In this document: positions 1 through 11,673 of the stretch, piece by piece | Layout of the letters: every line of letters begins with the position of its first letter | Position numbering within the stretch: position 1 is the first letter of the stretch | Origin: Floccularia luteovirens | Taxonomy: Eukaryota > Basidiomycota > Agaricomycetes > Agaricales > Squamanitaceae | Assembly: GCA_009739215.1 (NCBI GenBank) | Contig: VSJF01000008.1 | Span: 248,001-312,000, forward strand | Reading direction: 5' to 3' | Length of the DNA: 64,000 nt | Notes under the pieces: model-generated | Told to the model about the DNA's origin: nothing | Seen by the model: the letters and a program-made list of their open reading frames with translations, nothing else | The model's database searches: none | Program-made: the position numbers and the translations under genes

Positions 1-828
1 GCGTATCAGGTCCCTGATCTTGGGCTGACTTATCAAGTTGCGCTCGGATCCACACATAAATCCAGTACGACAGTAAACTCAAGTTCAGGAGAAACATCGA
101 CAACATTGTTCCCCTCCCTTCGTCAACTTTCGCTGCGGAACGTTAAATCATGTGTCCAACCGATTAGAGGATTTTTATACTCCTTGAAATGTCTTGAAGA
201 ATTGGAATTCAGTGGGATGTCAATGGGTGCTGTCCACGCTCTCTTCCCATCTCTTCCATCCACGACTATGGACCGATGCCAGATACCTTGTCCTCAACTT
301 CACGCACTCTCAATAAAGAATATCGGGATCTTGCGTAAAGAGGATGTCGAGTTCTTACTTGAGGATCTACCAAATCAAAGACGACACGGCGGGTCGTCCG
401 AGCCGGGGTTGTTGAAAGAGGTGGATGTTTATGTTGACACTATTACTTTTGGAGATTCCTCCCCCTCGGTTGAACGCCTCGGAGCTGAATTCGGGGCCGT
501 TGTTCAGGAGGATGAAGATAGCTGGGAGTTCCTAAGAAGAAGTGGAAGCGGGAGCACGATGAGGGTGAAGGTCTTTAAACAGAACCTTTCGGAATCCTCA
601 CCAAGTCTTGATGACGCCGACATTTTTGATGTTCCCAGCGGAGATGAAGATGAGTACGAGTATGGTGGTGGATATGAAGAAGATCCCATGGAGGTCGAAG
701 CTGCCTTCAAGGTTGGAGGCGTGTTTAACGATCCAGTTTTCGATGCGTATTATTCGTCGAGGTCTTTTAATCCTGGATTCGCTTTGGGTCTAGGTGTGAG
801 TGTCGGTCAGGGTGTGTATGTGAGGTAG
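1..828 (+). CDS. F-box/LRR-like protein, C-terminal part (5' end outside window)
   Basis: The frame is open from base 1 and closes at TAG 826-828, so only the last ~275 residues are present. The first half has leucine-spaced segments such as LRQLSLRNV, LEELEFSGM and LHALSIKNI, typical of the degenerate leucine-rich repeats in the large agaric F-box family. The end is an acidic, Asp/Glu/Tyr-rich tail followed by a Gly-rich segment. The F-box itself would lie upstream and cannot be seen. If the assignment holds, the protein would be a substrate receptor of an SCF ubiquitin ligase. That role is inferred from family resemblance only. A second, more complete member lies at 14739-16073 on the minus strand. 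Confidence 0.6.
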   Translation, partial: AYQVPDLGLTYQVALGSTHKSSTTVNSSSGETSTTLFPSLRQLSLRNVKSCVQPIRGFLYSLKCLEELEFSGMSMGAVHALFPSLPSTTMDRCQIPCPQLHALSIKNIGILRKEDVEFLLEDLPNQRRHGGSSEPGLLKEVDVYVDTITFGDSSPSVERLGAEFGAVVQEDEDSWEFLRRSGSGSTMRVKVFKQNLSESSPSLDDADIFDVPSGDEDEYEYGGGYEEDPMEVEAAFKVGGVFNDPVFDAYYSSRSFNPGFALGLGVSVGQGVYVR

Positions 829-1450
829 AAATCCCTCCCTCCAACTCGAAGGTGCTGGGTAGTATCTTTATTTCGTTCTTATTTGTTTCTTTTTCTTGTG
901 TGTATGTGTAATAAAACAATGTGTAACTGTAGTTTTTTTTTGCTTTTGTACATAAAGTCAATCCGGGCCTCAAATGTTGTTTTTTTTTGTAGATTATAGA
1001 TGAATAGAAACATCTGAATCTTTGTATTACTTTTTTGGTTGGAAAGAAATCACACTGTCGACGTCGGACGAAGCTATCCGTTTTAGTCGGTTTAACACAA
1101 AATTTTGGTAAAGGTATATGTCGTATTTTGTATCTAAGGAGGGGGGAAAGAGCCCGCAGACTGGTTTTTGGTTGATAAACGGGTGTGAATTGAATAGACA
1201 TTCAGTTTTATTGCATCGTTGAAGAGAAAGAAAGTTTTCTGTTCCGCATTATTATGTCGTTCAATGAATCCTTAATGAAATGGTGTTGGAAGCTCAGAAC
1301 AAGCCCAGAAGGCACCGCCAACCCCTTTAAAGGAAGATGAGTCGTCGTTATGATAGTGGACACTGTTAGCGCTTTTTGAACAAAAGTTGCAACCAAAAAT
1401 AATTCAATGATGTCACCGTCGGGTTCTGCCAAAACACATTAATTCTACCA

Positions 1451-1635
1451 TGTGTATTCAGTTGATAAATCTATCAACTAAACACACATAGGCTGTCGAG
1501 AAACCGTTGTAAACAATGAGAGCAAAAATTGCAACTGAAGGTAGTTTAATGTCATCATAAGATTTCTGCTATATGCATTGAGTTGGTAAATCTTTTTGAC
1601 AACTTTCAAAAAAATTTACCAACTCAATGCATATA
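1451..1635. repeat. Two related hairpin-forming inverted repeats
   Basis: The second hairpin is perfect: 22-bp arms at 1570-1591 and 1614-1635 flank a 22-bp AT-rich loop. The first, at 1451-1488, is smaller: AGTTGATA at 1460-1467 pairs with TATCAACT at 1472-1479 inside an outer TGTGT/ACACA pair. The sequence after each hairpin is similar (a GAGAAA...CAATGA...AAAGC/AAAAT...GTTTAAT pattern), so the unit looks duplicated in tandem and then diverged. Miniature inverted-repeat elements are possible, but no target-site duplication was identified. Confidence 0.75.
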
Positions 1636-4600
1636 CGCTATGGAGAAATTATTGGACAATGACCGAAAGCAAGTTTAATACGTTCCTAAGGCATTACCAG
1701 GTCATTATTGATATCACGGACATCGAGTTGGGTCAGTTTAGCATGTACATGTCCATGCGAAACTGATCCAGCATGACATCCAGGACATCAACAATGACCA
1801 TATGAAAGCATGAAAGATGACCTATGTAGAGGAAGCAACATGACTAACTTTTTTAATGGCTAGGTGAGTCGTTATTTAAGTAAGTGGGGTATAGTTTCAG
1901 TTTCTTGTTTCATCTCAGTGAAACAAATGTGGAAAAGACAACACTCACTCAGCTAAGATATTTTGGAACTGTGCTCACCGTTCAAACCAATTAAATACTG
2001 TTACACACCAACGCCACTTTGCATTGTAAAATGGTTGTTGTTTTCGCTATCTTGACTTTTCGCTCACTGTGGAAGCTATCCTGGTACCAGACTAAAAACT
2101 CAGACGAGCAGGTAATTTAATATCATACCAGTGAATGCTAACAGCAATGGAAATATAACTCACTAAATATTACTTTCAATATGGTTATAGAGAATAGTGT
2201 ATATGGGATGTATACACCCTTTAATGTTTCACGGAATGGACCTAATTGCAACAACGATAATAATATGGTTGGGACAATACGGAATAGAAAGAGATCAGAA
2301 ACCGTTTCTGAAAATAATGATGTCACAAACACTGTCGAATTCCCACTACTTTAGGCGGGAACAATGATTCTCAGGTCTCCATGACTATGTATACCATAAT
2401 CATGCTACGTACATTCCATATGTACACGTGTGTTCTAGTATGGAAAACAAATCTAATAAGTATGTCTCTGTTAAATTTTGGTCGTGTTTTTATTGTTATC
2501 GGAGACTTCTTTTTTTGCCGGTACGTCGACTATCTCATCAAAGAATGTTATGAACCAGGCATAAATCTTTGACTTTGCAAGTATTGAGCAACGCATCCTC
2601 CTGTGCAACATAATTTAACCATCGCTAGGAGCCAATGTACGCCCCCACATTATCGTCTAGTATCGATTGTTTTCTAGCCATATCTTATTAGGGGTGCCGA
2701 GAGTGATGTATGCCTTCCGTTGCAGTATTATTTTTCAACAATACTACTATGACAGTGGGCAAGTGGTAACAAAACAATACAAAAAATCAGTCGAAACATC
2801 AAGTCGTCTTTCGAAACTTTTTTTTCCAACACATCAAATCACTCACAGTTTAAATGAGGATAGCCTGAAATGAACGCTTGAGTCGTGAAGATAAACATAC
2901 GTTGACAGCTTGATTTGCACCTGCCATAAAAAACAAATATCGCTGACAATCATCAGATAATAAGATTTTGGCACTCACCTCAGGAGAGAATCTAAACCAC
3001 CTTAGTGCAAATTAGCATTTCGACAGGTTGCAGAGCAGCAACCTGTATCCTTGTATCCACTCAATAAGCAGCCTGGGTTTACTCACTCCTTCGACCACTG
3101 GCACCCTTCTCAGAGGGCTGACTTGGCGACCATCTTCTCAGTTGTTGACGAGAGTAGATCTTCCACTAAAATTTCGGGATGGGGAACGGTGAAAAACGGA
3201 ACAAGAGTGATTCTCATGACATGGGGAGCCAGTATCTTCCATTTACTCCGCATGAATAAACCTAGTGATTTCATTGAGACTGGAACACCTTTCGAATATA
3301 TGCGCAATTTTTCGTCATGTGCTCATTGTCAACATCTTTCTGTCAATGTGAGAAGTAAGTGTTTTCAGAGTCGAACCTCGCTTTCTAATGAATAACTTCA
3401 CACTAATCATCGATATAGTTGCCTCCTTGTACGATATGATCGGGGGATAAAACTTGAGCTTGAACGCTTCTGTGATGTAATTATAGAAGATTTCGGCTCT
3501 TTTTTTTCACTTGAGCCTATGAATGCAGAAGACACTGTCAGCAACACCAAGCTCGAACGGGGTTGCTGTATAGCAAAATCAGTAAGATTGACATGCGAAC
3601 CCCCCTTGAAAAGAGCCAGGCAAGCCACTTGTCAAAGCAATGGGTATTTATTGTTTTCATCGCAATCAGACACATTTCCAAGATCGTGTAAGGGAAACTG
3701 TAGATATACAGTAGACTGCGTCCCCTGGAAGTGTGTTTAAAGTTCTCGTTTAATACAAGTTGAAAATACCATGGAATTGGTCAGAGTTCACTGTCAAGTC
3801 GACAGCAGAGCCACAAATAGATCACAACCAAGGTTAAAATCCTTCTCCCTCTCCTATTAGATCTGGAGACCCCAGAGAATGGCGTAAATACATGGCTTTC
3901 TTGTTTGAGTTGAACAGACTGTGACGGTGCAAGGTGTTGATTTCAAATAAAGCCGAACAGTGGAAAGCTTCGCCACATCTAGGGGATCAGTCAAGTCGGA
4001 CTATTGACCTGCTGGAAAAACTGATCAATTCTGCTGTGAAGATGGCCTCGTATGCGCTCCATCCGGAAGTGAAAAAAGGGCGATTGAATGTCCGGTCAGA
4101 CATAAATGCATAACCTACAAACCCCTTGTCCTTAATCATCCGCTGTCTCTTGAATTTAACTCGAAAGGCGGTAAAGACTTGGGGTTGTTGCATCGACGCG
4201 TCCACTAAACTGATCCTGTTGGCACGCAAATTCAAGCAACTGAGATGGTAGTAGTCTAACCCAGCCCGATGCTCAAAAACTCAATTGTGTCAAACTCGTA
4301 TGGTACCGCATCTTGGCCTGTGGCTGCTTTGTCGGGGATTATGACAAAAAAGCTAGAAATCAGCTAACCAGATGATAACACCCCGTGGCATTCCTCTAAG
4401 GGGACTTTGACAGCAATATGCAAGGTTTGCTCGACAAGTTCCATTGAACCAGATTTTGCCACGCTAAACGGTAGATCTACCCCAATGTGCAGTCCAGCAA
4501 TGCTTTTGTGTTGTTGAGATTAGCTACTTCGTCGTGTAGAGTTTCCGAGCCAAATTCTGAGTGTTGAAGTTGCACCATTTGGGGTTTTTGTTCCAAAACT

Positions 4601-4824
4601 CTTTCCACAGTTGAATACGACTCTGAGTGGGAATTTCACAGTGAAGACACACTGTCAGACGGCGGATCGTCCCCGGTAACGAAGCAATCGTGTCTTCACG
4701 CCGGCCGTACAGAATAAAGGGAAAGAATTTTGGTAGGAGGTTTATTCAACGGTTCGATACATATTCTTCGTCGAAATTCGCTATGTTCCGAGTCCGTAAG
4801 GAGTCGGTCTTATAACCGGGATTT

Positions 4825-5028
4825 TTTGTTCGTTTCAAGCTTGACGTGGGAAAATGTGCACGTGATAATTGGCACAGACATTTTGTGTTCGTTCCAAGCT
4901 TGACGTGGGAACTCTGCACGTGATAATTGGCAAAGGCAGTTTTCGTTCGTTTCAAGCTTGACGTGGGAATTGTGCACGTGATAATTGGCATACACATTTT
5001 GTGTTCGTCTCAAGCTTGATGTGGGAAA
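4825..5028. repeat. Tandem repeat, ~58-bp unit, about 3.4 copies
   Basis: CAAGCTTGACGTGGG recurs at 4836, 4895 and 4953, and as a one-base variant at 5011, giving periods of 59, 58 and 58 bp. The first three copies each carry CACGTG followed by ATAATTGGCA; the fourth is cut short. CACGTG is the E-box core bound by bHLH factors, so the array offers three regularly spaced sites, but no adjacent gene was found. Confidence 0.85.
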
Positions 5029-6536
5029 AATGGTTCTGCTGCAGAAGTGTGTGTGCCCCCAGACAATGTGCTGTTTACTATATATCAGGGACATAAGGCT
5101 ATCTTTTCTGCATGACAAAACCTGCTATGGTTCATTGGGAAGAAGGTGAAAAATTTTGTTTTTGTTTTGTTTTTGTTTTGAGAATGTTAGTTGAGTGGTT
5201 TTGACTTGTCTTCAAAACCATTAATTTTATATTGTATCTGGTACATTAGTGTAAAAAAGGTACAGATTGTGGAGAGGGGAGAGCAAAAGGCAGGAGGTTT
5301 GTTGTATAGGGAATATGTGTATATTAGAGAAGTAGGTACATTGTAACATATGATAGTATTGGTGTATGTCAAGTAATGTAGGTGATTAGTTAGGAAACGT
5401 TTCGTTGAATGAATGTCGATTTTAAAGAGAACGAGTGGACAGAAATGCTCGCATTTGGTATAGATCGAAAGAGGATGTTGAGGAGAATTTATATGCAAAT
5501 TTGCGAAAGGTAGCGTCAAGAAATGCAGTCTGTAGAGTGTTTACATTGCATAATTTGAATTGTACACTGCTTAAAAATACTTTGATGCGTGTTTTGATGC
5601 GATCAGAAAAGCTGTGCTTGATTTGATTTCGCGTTATCGTAGTGAGTGTGGTGAGTATTGCGACCGTGGGAAAATGCATCTTAACCTTCGGATTTCATGT
5701 TTTCTTCATTTCCTCTGTGATCCCTGCTGTGTACATTGTGGATCTGAGACGCTTCTAGTTGATTGAAAGGTGTAGGATTTGATGCTAAAAGATTTGGACA
5801 AGTTTTGGGTGAGAAATGGTATATTTTCCTTCATGTCTTCGCATTTTTGACTGTCTTTTAGGAGATTTAAGTTGCATTTGACAATTCTGATGTGTTTCTA
5901 TGCTTGAATCGATTCGCATTTCATCCTGACTATGACTTGGTTGAATTGGTAAGTTATTATGGCACTGCTGATATGTTTTCATGCAGGAAAAAATAAATTT
6001 TAATTTGTTTGGGTATGTGTATGATGTAATACCTCCACTATTGTGGTCATGTCAGGGAAGATACTGTCAAAAAGACTTGTGGTACGATATCTTGACAAGT
6101 GATAAACGGAGTAACTTGTTTTGGTCGGTTCTATTCAAGAAAATGGCCTTTGGAATCTAATGTATGCATGTTCTTGCATGGAACAATAAGTCACCAACGA
6201 TAACCCTGGTCTCCCGGATCTTGAGTCATGATAATCCATTGATATATCTATGGTGTTTCACCTAGCCATGTTACCAACAGATCTTCGCTCCTTGCACACA
6301 GCCTGGTCCACACTTTTAATAACGCACCCTTTGCTTAAAGCCAGATAAAACATTGCGTATACCACGAGTTGGGGGCACGAGATTCAAATATTCAACGCTG
6401 TTGAGCGCTCGTACTCTTCCCTTTTCCTTCACCTTTCTGAACCCCACCAACCCGTTTTGTGAAGTTGACCTATAGTATAACCCTCCCCCCACCCATAATC
6501 CTTAGTCTCATATTCTATAATCGATACATATACCCC

Positions 6537-8171
6537 ATGTCTGTCTCGGACGAGAAGAACGGAATGGCGCCTCGGAGGAAGTGGTTCCGCTTTCACTACG
6601 TCTTCATCGCGCTTGGCTCCTTGTATGCTTTTGCAGTGATTATTGCGTTGGCCCCGATCACACAGAAATAGTGCGTTTTCTTTGGTGGTTTTCTAATATA
6701 TGATATCCTCATGGTTTCATCGTTTGCGGGATATATAGTGTATTGTATGCACACCATATAGATTCAATTGGATATACAGAATTTGATAAACCAGAGAGGT
6801 ATGGACTGGCTCGTGAGTGATTGTTTTCTTTACACAAGGTTCCTTTGGTTAATTTTTGTGTTGTGTTGTTAGCTGGGAAAGCTGTGAATTTACAATTGAA
6901 GAGTTCAGATAACACGACGCTGGGGGCGTGGTTCATCTTCTCAGATCCATTCTACCGTTCCCTTCCTTACCCTCCCTCCCCAACTCCCCAATCCCAATCC
7001 AAATTGTCATCACAAATACCTAACGCCATTCAACGGTCCCCTACAATCCTCTTTTTACACGGGAACACCGGTACCCGCGCTCTCCACCTCCGTATCGCAA
7101 TCTACGCAGCCTTAACAGCGAAGTTGGGTGCGAATGTATTGGCTATTGATTATCGAGGTTTCGCGGATTCAGAAGGTGAACCGACTGTTGATGGTGTAGG
7201 GAAAGACGCACGCGCGGGATGGGATTTTTTGGTTACACAGGGTGGAGCAGATCCAATGGATGTGTTAGTTGTTGGACATAGTTTGGGAACTGCGGTGGCA
7301 GGAAGATTGGCAGCTGAGCTTGGGAGAGAGGGTACTGATTATAGAGGATTAGTTTTGATGTCGGTAAGTTTTTTGAAAGGTTTTTTGTCGGTGTATGCAG
7401 TGCTGAATGTGTTTCTTACTAGCCATTCTCAAGTGTTAGAGCATTAATTGATCATTATTATCTATTCGGGTGTCTACCACTTTTGAAGCCACTTTCTATG
7501 ATACCGTTCGCACCCAGTGAGCAATTCTTCTCCCTCTTTTGCGTGATTTGGGGCTGAAACGTTGTTTTAGGACTTGTTACGTGGTCTTTGACTCATAATT
7601 TTGATACCCTCACACTCGTTCCGGTATGTTATTCTGATTCAGTGTGTGGTATTTGCAATTTTTGAAGAAAATTTGATGGCTAGGATATGAAATCATCTGT
7701 ACTCATCGTTCACGCAGGTTTGCTTTTCTTATTTACACGATAACATCGTTACTCAACATTATATTGATAGAGGACGACTGGGACATCCCACATACACATT
7801 CATCAATTCTCTTTGACGCCTTCTTGAATCTACCTGCAGATCCAATCGCAACTGGCAAACACGCACTTCACGACCTTAATCACTCTCATCAACAAGCTCC
7901 GATGCAAGGGTTGAATTTGGATGGGAACAAATATGAGAACGTGACGCACACCACTATACCGGAATTTGGAGCATTACAACAAGTAATCTTACCAAGAAAT
8001 CCATCATCATTATCTTCTGGTTCCATTGGAAACGTCAAGGAGGGTGATGGGAAGATGCGTAAAGTTGCGATGTTGAAGACTTTGAGAGGAGGACATGATA
8101 TCGGGAAGCTTGAGGGTGTACAGGATGTGATTGGGAGGTTGTTTGGTTTTTATGCTATAGAGGACATTTGA
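6537..8171 (+). CDS. ABHD12-like alpha/beta hydrolase (membrane-anchored serine hydrolase)
   Basis: Model: join(6537..6670, 6739..6812, 6873..7363, 7423..7516, 7571..7623, 7684..7717, 7771..8171), 426 residues, with phases consistent throughout. A single membrane helix lies at about residues 18-39. After it comes an alpha/beta hydrolase fold with an oxyanion HGNTG at 132-136, the nucleophile elbow GHSLG with Ser206, an EDDWDIPH segment at 294-301 supplying the acid (Asp295 or Asp296), and RGGHD with His402. The order and spacing match ABHD12/BEM46-type monoacylglycerol and lysophospholipid lipases, which face the ER lumen or cell surface. The start is the first ATG after a C-rich leader and directly precedes the basic N-terminus and helix. 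The substrate cannot be told from sequence. No catalytic residue is missing. Confidence 0.92.
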
Positions 8172-9622
8172 GGTACATATTAGATACTTGATTAACATAT
8201 TCGTGTTTGTTGTAAGCAACCGTATAAGTAGTTTGTCATTCATTAATCTTATCATTTGATGATTGTTCCATCTAACCCTGGGATTATGTTATAAGTCATA
8301 AGATAGATTACTGTCACTTGCTTCTTATTGTTCTGTGTCACCCAACAATAAGAACCTTCACTTTCCTAAAGTAACGATGACAGAACACGCTCTCAAGATG
8401 CTACTTTCATTCAAAACAATAAGTCTGGCTCACCTTCCTGTACAACCATACCAATGGGCACATTCTCGGGTCCCTGAGCACATGAGCATCTGAACATCTC
8501 GACCTCTTACGTTGCTGCTCTGAGATTCTGACGCAAAAAAAAAAAGGTTAAGCGTGCTTGCTCTGTTGGAGATAGCAAATGATATCAGACACCGAGTATC
8601 ATTTTTCTTATGGGTAAGTGAATCCGGTTTTTGGTTAATTCCAATGGACCTTGGGGCGGGGCGGTGATTTCCATGTTACTAGAGCTTAAGGGGAGGGAAA
8701 AGAAGGGAAAACACGAGTCATGGGATCCCGTAATTGAATTGTTCGGGGGTTCGGGGAGGGGAGAAAGGGACTTTGACGGGCTTTGACGGGCCCTGAGTTT
8801 CTGAACACCAGTTTTTAGTTTTTTTGTGTTTTTTGTTCTCGGCGCGTCGGGACTTGTCATACTACTTCGAAGTACACAGGGTTCGTAATGGTCATTACGG
8901 ATTCAGTCTGTAAGCGTTCTTTTTCACTTTACATATGAAACCTTTGGGAACATCTTTTCATGGTCTCCTTTTTTTCTTTTTGTGCCGTTAGGTTGCCAGG
9001 TTATCTGGTGGATTTTCCCTCATACCCGTGCACTTATACCATCGAGCTCACGCGACCTTGCCCTGACCTCATTCTGGCCATCCCAGCAATACTAGCGTGG
9101 ACCAGTGGTGGTTGGCATTGTGACCACGGACGCTATCAAAGGATCTGTCCTTCGTCGTGTTGCACCGCAAAGCGTCCAAACTAGCTAATTAAGGTCCCTC
9201 CACTCGTATCCAACGTCATTTAATTATAATTGCTACTACTACACCTACCGCTCTACCCCCGACCTGCCCCCACTACTCTCTGGTAACCCAGACAACTTGG
9301 TGACTTGGTGAACGTTTCGGCATACCCCCCCCTCTCCCCCTCTTCCCTCACGACTTTTAGGAGGTTTTCGAAGCGTTGCGTTTGGTGATTTAGAAGCATA
9401 AAGCTCTTTGAGCTTACTCGGTTTGGCTTAGTGATTTTAGTCGACTCCTAGGGCTTTAATCGGCCCTTTTTATTTATCCTGCTCCTAATCCTCTAATTTT
9501 TTGAGGGACAGTACTTAACGACTGTTTCTTTTCGTTATTTTTGATTCCACATTGCATATCTTCCATTACCAACGCAACGAATTATGCTGGACCATCTTGA
9601 CATCGAATATTGACCTTGACCA
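8172..9622. other. Intergenic, no gene seen
   Basis: No coding region is supported. An imperfect inverted pair lies around 8325-8352 (a CAATAAGAA-type arm and its complement in TTCTTATTGTTCTG). Two copies of GGCTTTGACGG sit near 8770. The 9300-9600 part is rich in C and T tracts, as expected upstream of the gene starting near 9623. Confidence 0.5.
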
Positions 9623-11314
9623 ATGATACGGTCTATCATCGCAAAACCAATAGTCTTCCCCCCACCACCACCGACTACAAACGTGTTAACTCCCTGAACA
9701 ACGGGCTCAGTTGTTACGTCGCACTCAGAAGATTGCGCGTATATTTGGGACTACACCACGTTTTGTCGATGTCGATGCTAATGCTGACTTATGTGGTGGA
9801 GGTTAGTATATTGGTGTCTACTTCTCATGAGTGTTAGTTGTTGATTGTAAAGTATAACAGGTAAAGGCGGCAGGTCCGCCTCTGCATCGCGTGAAAGGAC
9901 GTCTTTAGATTCCATCCTCTCCGTTCGGTCCTTCAACGTCGAACCCGATGCTAAGCGAACAAACAAGGTCATAACGCGCGCGTTCACACCACCAACCCAC
10001 CCTCTATCAAGGTCATCTTCATTAGGCTCTCTCCGCTCCTACGCGTCGGGATCTACTCAATTAGCTGAATGCACTACAAAGGAATGACAAAGATGCGCCT
10101 TGTTTGTGGCTGACAATGGCCCCACCTGCTACTGCGCTTCCCCTACATTTGCTTCCACATATGGCTACTACAACAACTAGTAAAGTCAAAGCCAATGTGG
10201 TTGTTAGGTCGCGATCGTTACCACAAGAGGCGTTCTCTGCTATGCAGCTTAAACACCCAAGAACGGAGAGAACGCAACGCTCTGGAGAATACGATGCAGC
10301 CTACTATTTTACGTCCCTACGAATGCGAAGTACGGTTGGTGGTAATACAACAAGTATGTGTGCGCGTGCACCTAAGATGCCGCCTGGGTTGGCTACCCCG
10401 AACTGTCACAGGTAGCACCAACGCAACGAAAGTTAAGGCTGCCAAGACCTCAGCCAAACCCCCATCACCAATATTACCACAAACGAACTCGAATCCCACT
10501 TCTGCGAGGTGGCGTAAGATGGACCGGTTGAGAAGGACTCTTGGAGAAGGTGTCCCTATTGCACTTGTGTATCCTCCACCTTCAGCTTGTTCGGGTGGGA
10601 TTGAGACAGAGCCTTGGCGTGATGGTGCAGGAGAAATCGGGATAGTGGTGAAGGATACAAATGGCGTGTTGAAAGGAGTGGCTGTTACGGCTCGTACTGG
10701 TAAAGTGGAGGATGAGCAAGGAGAAAGAGAAAGAAGAGAAGGAAATTGGGGTATTAGAAGTAGGAAGTGGATGAGGGACCTGGAAGATGATGAAAAGGCG
10801 GGAAGGAAGGAGAAAGAGAAGGTTAAGATCTCGACGAATAAGCTAATCAAGAAAACGAAAAATTCCGCTTCACCTGTTGGACCGCGTCCCCGTTCTGGTT
10901 CTGGTTCTGAGAAGAGAGGAGGGAGCTTTTTGTCGAGAAGTGTGGACTTCTACTGCTAGATCCCCTTCGTCACCCACTAATATAAATATTTCCACTACAA
11001 CGACAACAACAACCACGACGTCTACAACAATAACTACCACGACCACGAATGTTTCTGTGGACCCACAGAACACGAACTCTACACCTCAACAACTGCGATC
11101 AGCAACCCCGACGAAACCACAGATCCACTTTCAGACTCAAACACACCGCGTGCGTCTACGCGGTGCGGTGCTTTGTTCGATTTTGGAAAGCCCAGATGAG
11201 CAGAAACATGGGAATGATTCCGTTGGTGGTGTACCGATTACGGTTCCGTTATTGGTTGATGAGAAGGAGAAGAAGCAGAGGGTCACCGCTGGTCGGCGTC
11301 CTCTCAGTCTTTGA
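9623..11314 (+). pseudogene. Ser/Thr-rich basidiomycete protein gene with three apparent +1 frame breaks
   Basis: Coding texture is strong but no single splice model joins it. Segments: ATG 9623 to ~9692; ~9690-9801; intron 9802-9860; 9861 to ~10060; 10065-10353; intron 10354-10411; 10412 to ~10945; ~10945-11314. The two introns have good signals. Recognisable stretches are TPEQRAQLLRRTQKIARIFG, Ser-rich RSSSLGSLRSYASGS, and RWRKMDRLRRTLGEGVP, a combination I recall from uncharacterised agaric proteins; the end is Thr-rich. At ~9692 (CCC before TGA), ~10060 and ~10945 the frame must move by one extra base. The only GT-AG pairs that would repair the first and last breaks are 28 nt, too short for an intron. 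The cause could be pseudogenisation, insertion-type sequencing errors, or an unrecognised splice pattern. Function is unknown. Confidence 0.6.
10982..11050 (+). repeat. Thr-codon (ACN) low-complexity tract
   Basis: A run of ACA/ACG/ACC/ACT codons encodes an almost pure Thr stretch in the 3' segment of the broken gene at 9623-11314. Read on the other strand it gives a Val/Ile-rich frame, which is a shadow. Confidence 0.7.
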
Positions 11315-11673
11315 TGGTTCAATATCGTTCCCCATGACTATACTTATTTCATTCAGCACACCGCAACTCATTCCAATGAAGCATTTTTCTCTTTTTCTCA
11401 TTGCAAGGCATCCCAAATTTTTAAAATGTATTTTATTATTTTTGTTGTACATGCGCTTCCGTGCTCATTCGAATGCAAGTGTTTGACGTCTTGACTCGTA
11501 ATGAATGTGGTTTCAATTCGGTATGACATCAAATGCACCGTGTTTCAATCTTGTATGACATCGCGTGTTTCAATCTTGCATGACATCATAGACTTGTTCA
11601 TGATGGAGTCACAATACATGTCTCTCGTTTTTTGTCTATTATAAATGATTGTCGTTTGTATCCACTTTATATA
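11315..11673. other. Intergenic spacer
   Basis: It holds a threefold imperfect direct repeat around 11515-11590, built on TGTTTCAATCTTG(T/C)ATGACATC, upstream of the hemerythrin gene. TATAAATGA at 11640 and TTATATAA at 11667 lie just before the ATG at 11674. No coding region was seen. Confidence 0.6.

Larger units (their letters stand above)
829..6536. other. Gene-poor stretch of 5.7 kb
   Basis: No multi-exon gene could be assembled on either strand. Open frames are short, AT-biased and without recognisable domains. The longest (3051-3395, plus strand, about 114 codons) has no family resemblance I can name and no good splice context. The stretch holds a pair of related hairpins near 1451-1635 and a 58-bp tandem repeat at 4825-5028, annotated separately. 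The last ~150 bases are pyrimidine-rich and probably serve as the promoter and leader of the hydrolase gene starting at 6537. Old repeat debris is the simplest reading, but no transposase or reverse-transcriptase motif was seen. Confidence 0.5.

Noticed and set aside
3051..3395. 114-codon open frame as a real gene
   Set aside because: No signal peptide, domain or family pattern, no supporting splice sites, and it lies in a gene-poor AT-rich region. Not enough to annotate.
4540..4820. Solo LTR of a retrotransposon
   Set aside because: A promoter-like stretch and a GTGTCTTCAC/GTGAAGACAC pair are present, but no TG...CA ends with a target duplication or internal reverse-transcriptase sequence were found.
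4825..5028. CRISPR-like array
   Set aside because: The whole unit repeats, including the would-be spacers. It is a tandem minisatellite in a eukaryotic sequence.
9685..9712. 28-nt GT-AG segment as an ultra-short intron that would repair the first frame break of the 9623 gene
   Set aside because: Too short for the spliceosome in known fungi (about 40 nt minimum), it would remove the family-like PEQRAQ residues, and no such intron is needed elsewhere in the window. Kept as an option in the finding, not annotated.
9685..10085. Programmed +1 recoding at CCC-TGA
   Set aside because: The context resembles known +1 sites, but three independent shifts in one gene plus two in the carrier make recoding less likely than insertion errors or decay. 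There is no antizyme-like homology.
10317..10850. 177-codon open frame on the minus strand
   Set aside because: It is a shadow of the Lys/Arg/Glu-rich coding segment on the plus strand, rich in Ser/Phe/Pro as reversed codons would give, with no ATG context or splice partners.
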